Source: Spirosoma fluviale (lineage in GTDB: Bacteria; Bacteroidota; Bacteroidia; Cytophagales; Spirosomataceae). From it: a DNA stretch of 64,000 bases. Location: the NCBI RefSeq assembly GCF_900230225.1, contig NZ_OCNH01000006.1, positions 62,001 to 126,000 of the forward strand, written 5' to 3'. The notes beneath the pieces are model-generated. The model ran no database searches. It saw nothing but the letters and a program-made list of their open reading frames with translations, and was not told where the DNA came from. Shown here one piece after another: positions 22,571 through 33,284 of this stretch; within the stretch, counting starts at the first letter, position 1, and the number at the start of each line of letters is the position of its first letter. The position numbers were made by a program, and so were the translations under genes.

Positions 22571-25500
22571 ATGACTCAGACTACGGAAACCGAACGCTTT
22601 AGTTCCGTTGACCAGCTCGACCCCAAACAGTTCATTATTATTAAAGGGGCGAAAGTACATAATCTTAAAGGAATTGATGTTGCTATTCCACGCAACAAAT
22701 TAGTTGTCCTGACCGGGCTGTCTGGTTCCGGCAAGTCATCGCTGGCGTTCGATACGCTCTTTGCCGAAGGCCAGCGGATGTACGTCGAAAGCCTGAGCAG
22801 CTACGCCCGGCAGTTTCTGGGGCGGATGGAAAAGCCCGAGGTCGAGTACATCAAGGGGGTGTCGCCCGCTATTGCCATCGAGCAGAAAGTATCGACCCGC
22901 AACCCCCGCTCAACAGTAGGCACCTCCACTGAAATTTACGATTACCTGAAGCTGCTCTTCGCCCGATCGGGAACAACCTACTCGCCTGTTTCGGGTCACG
23001 AAGTTCGAAGGGATACGGTTACGGACGTTGTCAACTTTATGTATGCGTATGAGGCTGGTCAGCGGGTGATGATCATGGCACCCTTGCGCATCCGCGAAGA
23101 CCGAACACTGCCCTACGAACTCAATATCCTGCTCCAGAAAGGCTACACCCGTATTGTGGCGGATGGCCGGGTAGTGCAGATCGAAGATATTTTGGAGAAT
23201 GAAGAGTTGCGAGTTAAGAATGAAGAATACAACAGTGAGTATGCTTCACTCTTAACAGATCACGCTTCACTGGCTTCACTCGAAATCCTCGTTGATCGCG
23301 GAACGGTGCTGTATGATGACAATGGTAATCCGGATGAAGACAACCAGTACCGTTTCTCAGACTCCGTACAAACGGCGTTCAGCGAAGGAGAAGGCACTTG
23401 CCGGGTGGATGTTGTGGGCAAAGAGTCGCGGGTTTTCTCCGATAAGTTTGAGCTCGACGGGATTATCTTCGAAGAGCCAAGCGTAAACCTGTTTACGTTC
23501 AACAATCCCTACGGGGCCTGCCGCCGGTGCGATGGCTTCGGCAAGGTACTGGGTATCGACCCGGACCTGGTCGTTCCCGATAAAAATCTGTCGGTCTTTG
23601 AAGGGGCCATTGCGCCCTGGCGGAGCGAGAAAATGAGCGAAGAGTTTTTGAAACCACTGCTCAAAAACGGAATCCGGTTCGATTTCCCGATTCATCGCCC
23701 GTACAAAGACCTTACGCCCGCCGAGCAGGAGCTGCTCTGGACCGGAAATAAGTATTTCGACGGAATCAACTCATTCTTTGCCTTCGTCGAAAGCCAGACG
23801 TTTAAGGTGCAGTATCGGGTGATGCTGTCGCGCTATCGGGGCAAAACGACCTGCCCGGAATGCCGGGGCTCGCGGCTGCGGAAGGATGCGGGCTACGTAA
23901 AAGTAGGCGGGAAGTCCATTACCGACCTTGTGCTGCTGCCGCTGACGCACGTTACGGCGTTTTTTAAAGATCTGGAACTGCCCGCACACCAGCAGCAGGT
24001 AGCCAACCGAATACTGATCGAGATCCGTAACCGGCTGGATTACATGGAGCGCGTTGGGCTGGGCTACCTGACACTTAACCGTCTGACCAATACGCTGTCG
24101 GGGGGCGAATACCAGCGCATCAAGCTGGCTACGTCCCTTGGCTCGGCGCTGGTGGGTTCCATGTACATTCTGGACGAACCTAGTATTGGGTTACACCCCC
24201 GCGATACCCAGCGGCTGGTGAGTGTTCTGGAAACCCTCCGCGACATGGGCAACACCGTGATTGTGGTGGAGCACGAGGAAGAGGTCATGCGTGCCGCCGA
24301 CCAACTCATCGACATTGGCCCCGACGCCGGTTCGCTGGGTGGGCACCTCATGTTTCAGGGGACATGGCAGGATATTAAGGAGTTAGGAGCGAGGAGCGAG
24401 GAGCGAGGAGTTGCTGACGCCGGTCCGCCGGTGCGGTCAGCAAAAACGGATGCGTCAGCAACTCCTCACTCCTCGCTCCTCGCTCCTAACTCCTTCAAAA
24501 ATTCACATACCATCGACTTCCTTACGGGGCGGGAAACCGTTCCGGTGCCGACTTTCCGGCGGAAGGCGACTAGCTTTATCGAACTGAAGGGCGCTCGGGA
24601 GAATAACCTCAAGAGTGTGGACGTGCGGTTTCCGCTCAACACGCTAACGGTTGTAACGGGCGTGTCGGGTTCGGGTAAGAGTACGCTGATCCGAAAAGTG
24701 TTGTTCCCGGCCCTGATGCGGCAACGGGGCGAAGGCACCGAAGAGGCCGGTAAATTTGACAGTCTCGGCGGTTCGCTCGACCGGATTTCGTCGGTTGAAA
24801 TGATCGACCAGAACCCAATCGGTAAATCGAGCCGGTCGAATCCGGTTACGTACATCAAAGCCTACGATTACCTCCGGCAGGTAATGGCCGACCAGCCCGT
24901 ATCGAAATCGCGCGGGTACAAGCCCAGCCATTTCTCATTCAACGTCGATGGCGGGCGCTGTGAAGTATGCCAGGGCGAGGGCGAAGTAAAGATCGAAATG
25001 CAGTTCATGGCCGATATTTACCTCAAGTGCGAAGGCTGTGGCGGCAAACGCTTCAAGCAGGAAGTGCTGGAGGTAACGCTGCATGACAAGAACATTTCGG
25101 GCATCCTGGACATGACCGTCGACGAGGCCATTGAGTTCTTCCGCAAAGTCGACAACAAAATGGCGGATAAGCTCCAGCCGCTGCAGGATGTAGGACTAGG
25201 GTACATCGGTCTGGGACAGTCGGCTAATACGCTGTCGGGTGGAGAAGCCCAGCGCGTAAAATTGGCATCGTTCCTGGGCAAAGGAAACCCGAACAAAGGG
25301 AGCACGTTGTTCATCTTCGACGAACCCACAACGGGGCTGCACTTCCACGATATTCGTAAATTACTATCGGCCATCAACGCGCTGGTCGATCAGGGCGACT
25401 CGGTCATCATCATCGAGCATAACATGGAAGTCATCAAAAACGCCGACCATATTATCGACATCGGTCCCGAAGGTGGCGAAACGGGGGGCTATATCACCTT

Positions 25501-25576
25501 CACCGGCACACCCGAAGAGATGGTAAAGCTGGACGACAGCAACCACACTGCCCGTTACCTTAAAGGAAAAGTGTAG
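22571..25576 (+). CDS. uvrA: Excinuclease ABC subunit A with repeat-derived insertions
   Basis: DNA damage recognition ATPase of nucleotide excision repair. Two ABC halves are complete: Walker A GLSGSGKS at 49-56 and GVSGSGKS at 697-704, signature [10 protein letters not shown] and [10 protein letters not shown], and Walker B with [11 protein letters not shown] and [11 protein letters not shown]. The zinc modules (CRRC/CPEC and CEVC/CEGC) are intact. At 1001 residues it is about 50 longer than usual. Residues 603-642, in the linker between halves, are encoded by a full copy of hairpin repeat B. Residues about 208-236 also look repeat-derived. Catalytic motifs are untouched, so it is probably functional. 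Confidence 0.96.
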   Translation: MTQTTETERFSSVDQLDPKQFIIIKGAKVHNLKGIDVAIPRNKLVVLTGLSGSGKSSLAFDTLFAEGQRMYVESLSSYARQFLGRMEKPEVEYIKGVSPAIAIEQKVSTRNPRSTVGTSTEIYDYLKLLFARSGTTYSPVSGHEVRRDTVTDVVNFMYAYEAGQRVMIMAPLRIREDRTLPYELNILLQKGYTRIVADGRVVQIEDILENEELRVKNEEYNSEYASLLTDHASLASLEILVDRGTVLYDDNGNPDEDNQYRFSDSVQTAFSEGEGTCRVDVVGKESRVFSDKFELDGIIFEEPSVNLFTFNNPYGACRRCDGFGKVLGIDPDLVVPDKNLSVFEGAIAPWRSEKMSEEFLKPLLKNGIRFDFPIHRPYKDLTPAEQELLWTGNKYFDGINSFFAFVESQTFKVQYRVMLSRYRGKTTCPECRGSRLRKDAGYVKVGGKSITDLVLLPLTHVTAFFKDLELPAHQQQVANRILIEIRNRLDYMERVGLGYLTLNRLTNTLSGGEYQRIKLATSLGSALVGSMYILDEPSIGLHPRDTQRLVSVLETLRDMGNTVIVVEHEEEVMRAADQLIDIGPDAGSLGGHLMFQGTWQDIKELGARSEERGVADAGPPVRSAKTDASATPHSSLLAPNSFKNSHTIDFLTGRETVPVPTFRRKATSFIELKGARENNLKSVDVRFPLNTLTVVTGVSGSGKSTLIRKVLFPALMRQRGEGTEEAGKFDSLGGSLDRISSVEMIDQNPIGKSSRSNPVTYIKAYDYLRQVMADQPVSKSRGYKPSHFSFNVDGGRCEVCQGEGEVKIEMQFMADIYLKCEGCGGKRFKQEVLEVTLHDKNISGILDMTVDEAIEFFRKVDNKMADKLQPLQDVGLGYIGLGQSANTLSGGEAQRVKLASFLGKGNPNKGSTLFIFDEPTTGLHFHDIRKLLSAINALVDQGDSVIIIEHNMEVIKNADHIIDIGPEGGETGGYITFTGTPEEMVKLDDSNHTARYLKGKV
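23197..23270. repeat. Degenerate in-frame inverted repeat within uvrA
   Basis: 13-bp arms GTTAAGAATGAAG (23213-23225) and CTTCACTCTTAAC (23244-23256), one mismatch, with further partial complementarity outside. The translated segment ([16 protein letters not shown]) lies where other UvrA proteins have a short loop before the strand LVDRG. Confidence 0.5.
24377..24495. repeat. Dispersed hairpin repeat family B, copy 2, inside uvrA
   Basis: 44-bp arms (24377-24420 and 24452-24495) that match with a single mismatch, separated by a 31-bp loop containing CGGTCCGCCGGTGCGGTCAG. The loop and the arm ends match the intergenic copy at 3863-3964 in inverted orientation. The insertion keeps the reading frame and has no stop codon. 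Confidence 0.93.
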
Positions 25577-25591
25577 TTATTCAGTTAATGA

Positions 25592-25652
25592 AGTTTCCTG
25601 TAAGGCTGAATAAATAACTCACTTATTCAGCCTTACAGGAAACTCTTTTTTT
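25592..25652 (+). terminator. Strong intrinsic terminator after uvrA
   Basis: A perfect 22-bp stem (25592-25613 with 25623-25644) with a 9-nt loop, followed by CTTTTTTTG. It lies 16 bp after the uvrA stop codon. Confidence 0.92.
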
Positions 25653-25832
25653 GCCTACATGACCACTTGGTAAAATAGATTTCAGAAGGTTTTTATGAAG
25701 CCTCTAACACTGAGCACATTAAATCAATTAGTTGTAGTAGTTAATCGGCAGAAAGTGAATCGGTAGGTTTTTACTTAGCCTTCTAGCCGATCTTTCCCGT
25801 ATTTTCACGGTAATTTTATCTACCCACCGCGA

Positions 25833-28211
25833 ATGCTTACGTTTTTTAGATGGGCTGTTTTGCTCATTGGCTGGCCATTGATGGCTACGGCTCAGCTTCA
25901 GATTTCTCACCCGATGGCTCGGCTTGTAGTGCAGCGTGGGACCGATGGTAACGGTCGATTGTATTTGTCCGGACGGTTTACCGGAACGGTAGACCGGGTT
26001 GAGGCCCAACTAACGCCCGCTGTGGCTGGTCAGGGAGTAGCTACGGCCTGGCAAACGGTGCAAACGGCACCTACCAATAACCTTTTTCTGGGCTATATTA
26101 CGGCTACCGGGGGCTGGTATGTGCTCACTGTACGTACGCTCGTGGGCAGCACCGTCGTCGAACAGGCCAGCGTACAGCCGGTTGGCATTGGCGAAGTGTT
26201 TATTACGGCGGGGCAATCGAACTCGCGTGGGCTGGGTATCGGCGATAATGACCTCGGTACCAATACCGACCGCGTCAATGCCATCGATTCCATCAACCAC
26301 TATTATCCCCAGCCGCCTTCGTTACCGGCCCTGATTTCGTCCGGCGACCCGATGCCGGTGCCCCGGTATAAAGCCCTTACGGCCACCCGGCGAATTTTTC
26401 CAATGGCCGAAAGCTCCTGGGGGTGGGGCGAACTAGGCGATTACATTGTGAATCGGTACAATGTGCCCGTTGCGTTTTATGTGGCTGGCTGGGATGCGTC
26501 GACCATAGATAACTGGTACCAGACGGCCAATGGCGTAGCCGCCTGTAATGCCTATTACTGCGTTGGTGGCGACTGGCCCAACTTACAGCCTTACACCAAC
26601 CTGAAAAATGTGCTTCGCTATTATGGGTCAGTAGCTGGTGTTCGGGCTGTTTTGTGGCATCAGGGCGAGGCCGAAGGGGATATTTCGGCGTCGAGCATTC
26701 CTAATTATGCCAATCAGCTTCGGGCCGTTATCGCTAAATCGCGATCCGATTTTAACGGGTGGAGTATGCCGTGGATGGTGGCCCGTGTATCGTTTAACGG
26801 TCGCATTACCTATCCGGATGTCGTGACTCAGCAGCAGGCCGTAATCGATACGCCCGGATTCAATGTTTTTCAGGGGCCACTCAACGATACTATTCAGAAC
26901 CGGGCTGCGGGGACGGTTGATGGGCACTTTCGTAATGTGTCGCGTTTGTCGCCCCATCCGCAGTACTACCTGAACAAGCCCATTCCAGCCAACATGGGTC
27001 TGTCGCGGTTTGCCCGAAACTGGAGCAACAGTCTCAACAATTCATTTTTTCAGAATGCCCAGCCCATTACCCCGGCCCAGTTTGCCGTAACCGGTAATGT
27101 AGCGGCTTATGTACCGCCCGGCGCAACGATTCCCGTTTCGTTTTCTACGCTGGGTACATTCAAGGCCGATAATAAATGGGAGGTACAGTTGCTGGATTCC
27201 CTAGGCCAATACATGAGTGTGCTTGGGACCGGTACCAGCAGCCCAATCAGTGTGACATTGTCCAGTTCTCTCCAAAGCGGCCGGTATCAAATGCGGGTGG
27301 TGGCCTCATCGCCAGCCATGCCCGGCGTGCCCTCCAACCTTTTTCTGCTGACAAACAAGGCCGATGTAAATCTGACGATGGGCATTGATCAGCGAACGCC
27401 GGAGGTCAACAAACCCGTAAGCGTAAGTCTGGCCGTTCGGAACGAGGGGCCGGGTCTGGCCAGAAGCGTTGTTGTACGCAACCGCCTTCCTGCCAACCTG
27501 ACGTTCGTTTCATCGAGTGATTTTACGCTAACCGGAGCGGTCCTCACCAGTGCCGCCATCGACATCATACCGGGTGCAACCCGAATGCTGAGTTTTACGG
27601 CAAAACCTACACTGGCCGGTACCTTTCAGAATGCAGCCGAAATATCGAGTTCTGCCAGTGTCGACACGGATAGCCAGCCCAACTCCGGCACAGGCGATGG
27701 GCAGGATGATGCCGCTGAACTGGATTTTCGGACTCGTCAAACCAGTTCAGCCGTATTTATATCGCCCAACCCCAACCAGGTGCCTTTGCCCACCGTCAGC
27801 AGTAATCAGCCCACTCCCGATCCGGCAAAAGCCGATGTGAGTATTGCTCTGTCTGTCAATAATCGGACACCGACTATTGGCGATACCATTTTGTATACGC
27901 TAACGGTAACGAATCAGGGCGGATTAACGGCAACCGGCTTAAGTATGTCTGCTTATTTGCCAGCGGGACAAACATTCGTTCCGGGCGATGATTTTATACT
28001 GTCTGGCGGCAGTCCGGTCGTTGGAGTGAGCAGTTTAGCAATGGGTAGTAGTCGCGCGCTTCGTTTTCGGGCCAGCGTTACCGCTGTTGGCAGGGGCGTC
28101 TGTTCCGCTCAGGTAGTAATCGCCAGCGTACCCGACCCAGATTCTATGCCGGGTAATGGTATAACCAATGGCGAAGATGATACGGCGCAGGTTGATGTAC
28201 GCGTGAGGTGA
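25833..28211 (+). CDS. Exported sialate O-acetylesterase-like protein with DUF11 repeats
   Basis: 792 residues with a signal peptide (AVLLIGWPLMATAQ). An N-terminal beta domain leads into an SGNH esterase domain from about residue 120. Its nucleophile is in FITAGQSNSRGLG, the WHQGEAEGD block matches sialate esterases, and a His lies in VDGHFRNVS. Two DUF11-type beta repeats follow (DVNLTMGIDQRTPEVNKPV and DVSIALSVNNRTPTIGDTI), each with a SQPNSGTGDGQDD-like acidic turn. No T9SS domain at the end. Probably acts on acylated glycans outside the cytoplasm. Confidence 0.78.
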   Translation: MLTFFRWAVLLIGWPLMATAQLQISHPMARLVVQRGTDGNGRLYLSGRFTGTVDRVEAQLTPAVAGQGVATAWQTVQTAPTNNLFLGYITATGGWYVLTVRTLVGSTVVEQASVQPVGIGEVFITAGQSNSRGLGIGDNDLGTNTDRVNAIDSINHYYPQPPSLPALISSGDPMPVPRYKALTATRRIFPMAESSWGWGELGDYIVNRYNVPVAFYVAGWDASTIDNWYQTANGVAACNAYYCVGGDWPNLQPYTNLKNVLRYYGSVAGVRAVLWHQGEAEGDISASSIPNYANQLRAVIAKSRSDFNGWSMPWMVARVSFNGRITYPDVVTQQQAVIDTPGFNVFQGPLNDTIQNRAAGTVDGHFRNVSRLSPHPQYYLNKPIPANMGLSRFARNWSNSLNNSFFQNAQPITPAQFAVTGNVAAYVPPGATIPVSFSTLGTFKADNKWEVQLLDSLGQYMSVLGTGTSSPISVTLSSSLQSGRYQMRVVASSPAMPGVPSNLFLLTNKADVNLTMGIDQRTPEVNKPVSVSLAVRNEGPGLARSVVVRNRLPANLTFVSSSDFTLTGAVLTSAAIDIIPGATRMLSFTAKPTLAGTFQNAAEISSSASVDTDSQPNSGTGDGQDDAAELDFRTRQTSSAVFISPNPNQVPLPTVSSNQPTPDPAKADVSIALSVNNRTPTIGDTILYTLTVTNQGGLTATGLSMSAYLPAGQTFVPGDDFILSGGSPVVGVSSLAMGSSRALRFRASVTAVGRGVCSAQVVIASVPDPDSMPGNGITNGEDDTAQVDVRVR

Positions 28212-28350
28212 TTTTTCCTGCCGTTAGTGATTCATACAGAATACTTTATGGCTGAGAATCGTTTAAATTGCAGTTAATCGGCATTTGGATAGTTACAAAT
28301 GCCCGTCTTCCTGCTTTTAATGGTCGCAACTCGCTATATGTCTGAATCGT

Positions 28351-31125
28351 ATGAAAACTAGCTGGGTTCTCTTTGGCGCATTAGGCATCGGTACCACGGT
28401 GATGCTGTCGTCGTTTCTCGGTTTTTTTGAGAAACGGGTGGATTATAATACCCAGGTCAAACCGCTCCTCAACAAGAACTGCATTGTTTGTCATGGCGGG
28501 GTAAAAAAAGCGTCTGACTTTTCCCTGCTCTTCAAACACGAAGCCCTTGCTCCGGCCAAGTCTGGCAAACCCGCCATCATTCCCGGCGATGCCGATGCAA
28601 GCGAGATGATTCGTCGCCTGACCCTATCGGACCCCGATGAGCGGATGCCGCTGGACCACCCCGCCCTAAAACCCGACGAGATTGACCTGCTTCGGAAATG
28701 GATCGATCAGGGTGCCGAGTGGGGTGACCATTGGGCGTATCAACCCGTTCAAAAGCCCGAAGTACCCAAAATCGGTACGCTATGGAGTCGCCTGGGTATT
28801 GCCGAAAATGACGAAACGAACTGGGCTACAAATGAAATAGACCATTTCATTCTGGATAAACTCAAGCAGGATGGTCTCAAACCCTCGCCCGAAGCCGACC
28901 GGGCCACGCTCATCCGACGCGTCTCGCTCGATCTGACCGGCTTACCCCCTACAGAAAAAGAAGCCGCCGACTTCCTGGCGGATAAATCAGCAAACGCCTA
29001 CGAAAAAGTCGTTGACCGCTTGCTAAGATCGCCCGCTTATGGCGAACGCTGGACGGGTATGTGGCTGGATCTGGCCCGCTATGCCGATACCAAAGGTTAT
29101 GAACGCGACCCCGGCCGCAAGATCTGGCGCTACCGCGACTGGCTTATCAAGGCATTCAACGAAGATAAACCCTTCGACCAGTTCACCATTGAGCAATTAG
29201 CGGGCGACCTGCTGCCAAATCCTACCGACGATCAACTCGTAGCGACGGGTTTCCACCGCAACACCATGACCAATGATGAGGGCGGCACGCAAGACGAAGA
29301 GTTCAGGACGGCGGCCGTGATCGACCGGGTCAACACCACCTGGGATGTGTTTCAGGGAACAACTTTCGCCTGTATCCAGTGCCACAGCCACCCGTATGAC
29401 CCCTTCACGCACGATGAATACTACAAGTACCTCGCCTTCTTCAACAACACCCGCGACGAAGATGTAACGAGCGATACGCCCACGCTCCGGTTCTACAAAC
29501 CTGCCGACTCGCTCAAGGTACTTGACTTACAGCAATACATTGCATCGGCCGTACCCACGCCCAAACAGGCCCAGGCCACCATTGCGCAGGTTACGCATCT
29601 ATTGCGAACCGTTGAACCCAAAATCAATTCGCACGACTTCGATCAGTACGTCAACGCGTCATTGCTGGATGCCAAGTATTTCGGTTTTCAGGACAAGGGT
29701 TCCTGCCGGATCAAGAACGTGACCCTCACCGGTCGCCCTCGGTTGCTGATCAAGTGGGGCACCAAAGCGACGAACGCCACGGTTACGCTTCGTCAGGATA
29801 AGCCGGACGGCCCGATTCTGGCTCAAATTCCAACGCCCAAGCCGGGCAAAGATACCGTGCAAATGATTGCCTTGCCCGCCGTTCAGGGTCGGCATAATCT
29901 GTACTTATCGCTGAACAGCCCGGAAAAGCCAAAAGATTGGGTGCAGATAAAATGGGTGGCGTTTACGCCCGTTTTACCCGGACAGCCGCAGAATGCCATC
30001 GGCGAAAAGGACAAACTGTTGCTGGAGCTGCTCAATGCAGATGCTGAACAAACGCCCATCATGCTCGACGGTTCGGGCGATCTGGTCCGCGAAACGCATA
30101 TTTTCGAACGGGGCAACTGGATGGTGAAAGGCAAACGCGTTTCGCCCGATGTGCCGAAGTCGTTTCCGGCTATGGAACCTAAATTACCCAAAAATCGGCT
30201 GGGACTAGCCCGTTGGATAGTGAGCCGGGAGCATCCGCTAACGGCGCGGGTGGCGGTGAACCGTTTCTGGGAGCAGCTATTCGGGACGGGCATTGTTGAA
30301 ACCGTGGAGGACATGGGTACGCAGGGTATTCAGCCAACGCACCGGGAATTGCTGGATTATCTGGCGGCTGAGTTCATGGAAACCGATCAGTGGAGCGTCA
30401 AGAAACTCCTGAAGCGGATGGTGCTGTCTGCCACTTATCGGCAGCAGTCCAGTGCAACGCCCGAGATGCTGGCGAAAGACCCGTTCAACAAACTGCTGGC
30501 GCGTGGACCACGCGTTCGGCTATCGGCCGAGGCTGTCCACGATCAGGCGCTGGCGGTGAGTAAGCTACTGAGCCAGAAAATGTACGGTCCCAGCGTGATG
30601 CCCATCCAGCCCGACGGCATTTGGCAGTCGCCTTACGACGGCGAATCCTGGAAGCAAAGCACCGGCGAAGACCTGCATCGGCGCGCGCTGTACACTTACT
30701 GGAAACGCACCGCCCCTTATCCATCGATGGTTACCTTCGATAGTCCGAGCCGGGAGTTTTGCCAACTCCGGCGATTACGCACCAACACGCCCTTACAGGC
30801 GCTGGTAACGCTGAACGATCCGGTGTATGTAGAAGCCGCCGAACATCTGGCTAGCTACATGCGCTCGCAGGGACAAACGCCGGAGCAACAGATTCAGGCC
30901 GGTTTTCGGCAAGTCATGCTGCGCGACTTACCTCCTAAGAAGCTGGCTGTGCTGGTCCGTCTTTACCGAGCAACCGAACAATATTACCGGCAGAAACCCG
31001 GCGAAGTGGATAAACTGCTGGATCGCCCTGGTGCTGACTGCTCCGCCGTTTCGCCCCAGCTGGCCGCGCTGACGGTTACGGCCAACACGATGCTAAATCT
31101 GGATGAGGTGATCACGAAAGAATAG
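28351..31125 (+). CDS. PSCyt1/DUF1549/DUF1553 (planctomycete-type cytochrome) protein
   Basis: 924 residues. An N-terminal membrane segment (LFGALGIGTTVMLSSFLGFF) is followed by a PSCyt1 domain with a heme c motif C44-IV-C47-H48. The DUF1549 region runs from about 150 to 360 (WATNEIDHFILDKLKQDGL, RRVSLDLTGLPPTE, GERWTGMWLDLARYADTKGYERD). DUF1553 occupies about 640-900 (RLGLARWIVSREHPLTARVAVNRFWEQLFG, SPSREFCQLRRLRTNTPLQALVTLNDP). A beta domain lies between. Found mostly in Planctomycetes and some Bacteroidota, nearly always beside DUF1501, as here. Biochemical role not established. Confidence 0.9.
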   Translation: MKTSWVLFGALGIGTTVMLSSFLGFFEKRVDYNTQVKPLLNKNCIVCHGGVKKASDFSLLFKHEALAPAKSGKPAIIPGDADASEMIRRLTLSDPDERMPLDHPALKPDEIDLLRKWIDQGAEWGDHWAYQPVQKPEVPKIGTLWSRLGIAENDETNWATNEIDHFILDKLKQDGLKPSPEADRATLIRRVSLDLTGLPPTEKEAADFLADKSANAYEKVVDRLLRSPAYGERWTGMWLDLARYADTKGYERDPGRKIWRYRDWLIKAFNEDKPFDQFTIEQLAGDLLPNPTDDQLVATGFHRNTMTNDEGGTQDEEFRTAAVIDRVNTTWDVFQGTTFACIQCHSHPYDPFTHDEYYKYLAFFNNTRDEDVTSDTPTLRFYKPADSLKVLDLQQYIASAVPTPKQAQATIAQVTHLLRTVEPKINSHDFDQYVNASLLDAKYFGFQDKGSCRIKNVTLTGRPRLLIKWGTKATNATVTLRQDKPDGPILAQIPTPKPGKDTVQMIALPAVQGRHNLYLSLNSPEKPKDWVQIKWVAFTPVLPGQPQNAIGEKDKLLLELLNADAEQTPIMLDGSGDLVRETHIFERGNWMVKGKRVSPDVPKSFPAMEPKLPKNRLGLARWIVSREHPLTARVAVNRFWEQLFGTGIVETVEDMGTQGIQPTHRELLDYLAAEFMETDQWSVKKLLKRMVLSATYRQQSSATPEMLAKDPFNKLLARGPRVRLSAEAVHDQALAVSKLLSQKMYGPSVMPIQPDGIWQSPYDGESWKQSTGEDLHRRALYTYWKRTAPYPSMVTFDSPSREFCQLRRLRTNTPLQALVTLNDPVYVEAAEHLASYMRSQGQTPEQQIQAGFRQVMLRDLPPKKLAVLVRLYRATEQYYRQKPGEVDKLLDRPGADCSAVSPQLAALTVTANTMLNLDEVITKE

Positions 31126-31143
31126 TACCCCTTCTCTAACAAC

Positions 31144-32646
31144 ATGAACAAACTCATTCAGGAACTCCAGCAGGCTGCCGCTGAGCGCGAAACCCGGCGT
31201 CATTTTCTTCATACCTGCTCAACGGGTCTGGGTGCTATGGCCCTCAGTTCTGTCTTGGGAAGTTGCGGCTTTTTCGGAAAAGAAAACCCGCAGTCAAATG
31301 CCGTTGGCTCTGCATTGCCTTCTGGCGAACCAACGGCCCCGCATCCATCGCAGTATATTCCCAAAGCTAAACGAATCATTTACATCCACATGGCCGGTTC
31401 GCCGAGTCAGCTGGAGCTGTTCGATTATAAGCCCGAATTGGCAAAGTACAACGGCAAAGACTGTCCGCAGGCGTTGCTCGAAGGGAAGAAGTTTGCGTTT
31501 ATTCGGGGGACGCCCAAAATGCTGGGGCCACAGGGGAAATTTGCCCAGCGGGGTCAGTCAGGGGCTTGGGTATCGGATTATATGCCCCATTTGCAGGGTG
31601 TGGTCGATGATATTTCGTTCCTCAAAGCCATGCACACCGACCAGTTCAACCACGCCCCGGCGCAGTTGCTCATGCATACCGGCAGCGCGCGACTGGGACG
31701 ACCCAGTATGGGTTCGTGGGTGACCTACGGGCTGGGAACTGAAAACGACAACCTGCCGGGTTACATCGTGCTGGCTTCCGGCGGGAAGCAACCCGACGCG
31801 GGGAAATCCGTTTGGGGAAGCGGGTTCCTGCCAACGGTTTACCAGGGCGTTCAGTGCCGCACCGACGGCGACCCCGTGCTGTTTGCCTCGGACCCCTCGG
31901 GAATAAGCCGCGACATTCGGAAGCAGACTATTGACGCCATTAGCCAGATCAATCAGCAGCAGTACGACGAGGTTAAAGACCCCGAAATTCTAACCCGTAT
32001 TGCCCAATATGAACTGGCCTTTCGGATGCAGATGTCGGTGCCCGATGCGATGGACATCAAGAGCGAGCCGCAGTATATGCTGGATAGCTACGGCGTCGAT
32101 CCAAATAAGGGTTCTTTTGCCCGAAACTGCCTGCTGGCCCGGCGACTGGTGGAGCGCGGTGTCCGGTTCGTACAACTCTTCGACTGGGGCTGGGACACCC
32201 ACGGAACCAGCGCCGACGGGTCTATTGACATTGGCCTGAAAGCTAAATGCCAGGAGTCAGATCAGGCCGTAGCTGCCCTGCTCAATGATTTGAAACAGCG
32301 TGGGTTGCTGGAGGATACGCTGGTGGTCTGGGGTGGTGAATTTGGCCGGACGCCCATGCAGGAAAACCGCGATGGACAAACCCTGCCGTTCATGGGGCGC
32401 GACCATCACCTCGAAGCGTTCACCGTCTGGATGGCGGGGGGCGGAGTAAAAAAAGGCTTCTCATTCGGCGAAACCGACGATATTGGCTACTACGGTGTCA
32501 AAGATAAAGTACATATTCACGACCTGCAGGCCACAATTCTGCACCTGCTTGGCTTCGATCATACGAAGCTAACCTATCAGTTTCAGGGTCGCCCGTTCCG
32601 GCTGACCGATGTGGCCGGGAAGATCGTGAAGCCGATTCTGGCTTAG
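31144..32646 (+). CDS. DUF1501 domain-containing protein
   Basis: 500 residues. The N-terminus [20 protein letters not shown] resembles a Tat signal, and C41 (VLGSCG) could be a lipobox. The DUF1501 body belongs to the alkaline-phosphatase-like (sulfatase) superfamily: [34 protein letters not shown] region, [29 protein letters not shown] and GRDHH. It starts 18 bp after the DUF1553 gene, a conserved pairing. Probably exported as a folded enzyme; substrate unknown. Confidence 0.9.
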   Translation: MNKLIQELQQAAAERETRRHFLHTCSTGLGAMALSSVLGSCGFFGKENPQSNAVGSALPSGEPTAPHPSQYIPKAKRIIYIHMAGSPSQLELFDYKPELAKYNGKDCPQALLEGKKFAFIRGTPKMLGPQGKFAQRGQSGAWVSDYMPHLQGVVDDISFLKAMHTDQFNHAPAQLLMHTGSARLGRPSMGSWVTYGLGTENDNLPGYIVLASGGKQPDAGKSVWGSGFLPTVYQGVQCRTDGDPVLFASDPSGISRDIRKQTIDAISQINQQQYDEVKDPEILTRIAQYELAFRMQMSVPDAMDIKSEPQYMLDSYGVDPNKGSFARNCLLARRLVERGVRFVQLFDWGWDTHGTSADGSIDIGLKAKCQESDQAVAALLNDLKQRGLLEDTLVVWGGEFGRTPMQENRDGQTLPFMGRDHHLEAFTVWMAGGGVKKGFSFGETDDIGYYGVKDKVHIHDLQATILHLLGFDHTKLTYQFQGRPFRLTDVAGKIVKPILA

Positions 32647-32773
32647 TAGTTGGCCGTTGCAATGGCTGAGGTGAGGCAACTCGTAACAATTTCTTAATCA
32701 TCTTGTTACAGGTTCAGGTTGTATTGGCTGGCGAATAAACGCTTCCTTTACGGCTGTATACTGCCGGGCCATC

Positions 32774-33163
32774 ATGAAGGAAAATACACTGTCGTGGGTC
32801 TATCTGATCGGTGCAGCCGCCTGCCAGATGGCGTGGATGTACGCGCTGAAGTATATGCGGCTGGATGAGCTGAAAGCGCTTCGCTGGGATACGTTCTACA
32901 AACCTGATGTAGGGCTGCCCGCCTTGCTTCCCTGGATAGCTTACGTTGTTTTTGGTATTGTAAATACAGTTCTGCTGGCCATTGCCATGCGTACCATACC
33001 AACAACAACTGCTTTTGCGGTTTGGATGGCACTTTCTCTCGTGTTTCTGAAAACTACCGATGTTCTCTGGTTAAAGACAGGCTGGTCGTGGGGCGAGTTG
33101 TTTTTTGTACTCTTGATTGCCGTCGGCGTTATCGGCCTGAAAGTCGTTGGGCCAGTGGATTAG
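32774..33163 (+). CDS. SMR-type small membrane protein lacking the conserved Glu
   Basis: 129 residues and four predicted helices. The helix 3-4 region, LAIAMRTIPTTTAFAVWMALSLVF and FVLLIAVGVIGLKVVG, matches small multidrug resistance proteins. Helix 1 (WVYLIGAAACQMAWMYALKYM) aligns by eye with EmrE, but the essential Glu14 position is Q18. There is an extra stretch between helices 1 and 2, making it about 20 residues longer than EmrE. It may be a non-transporting or differently coupled relative. A single gene, not an obvious SMR pair. Confidence 0.68.
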   Translation: MKENTLSWVYLIGAAACQMAWMYALKYMRLDELKALRWDTFYKPDVGLPALLPWIAYVVFGIVNTVLLAIAMRTIPTTTAFAVWMALSLVFLKTTDVLWLKTGWSWGELFFVLLIAVGVIGLKVVGPVD

Positions 33164-33177
33164 TGGAGTAAGTGTAG

Positions 33178-33284
33178 TTGTGAAGTGAGTGGACTGGTGT
33201 AGCAAGTGGAGTGGTGGAAGTTAGTAGGAGACTACTTTACTTACTACACCCACTCCACTTACTACACCAGTCCACTACTCCAGC
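33178..33284. repeat. Inverted repeat between convergent genes (family E)
   Basis: An imperfect hairpin: GTGGACTGGTGTAGCAAGTG on the left pairs with CACTTACTACACCAGTCCAC on the right, with a few mismatches inside. It separates the SMR-like gene from gatC and contributes the TAG stop codon of gatC (33275-33277). It may also terminate both transcripts. Confidence 0.82.
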
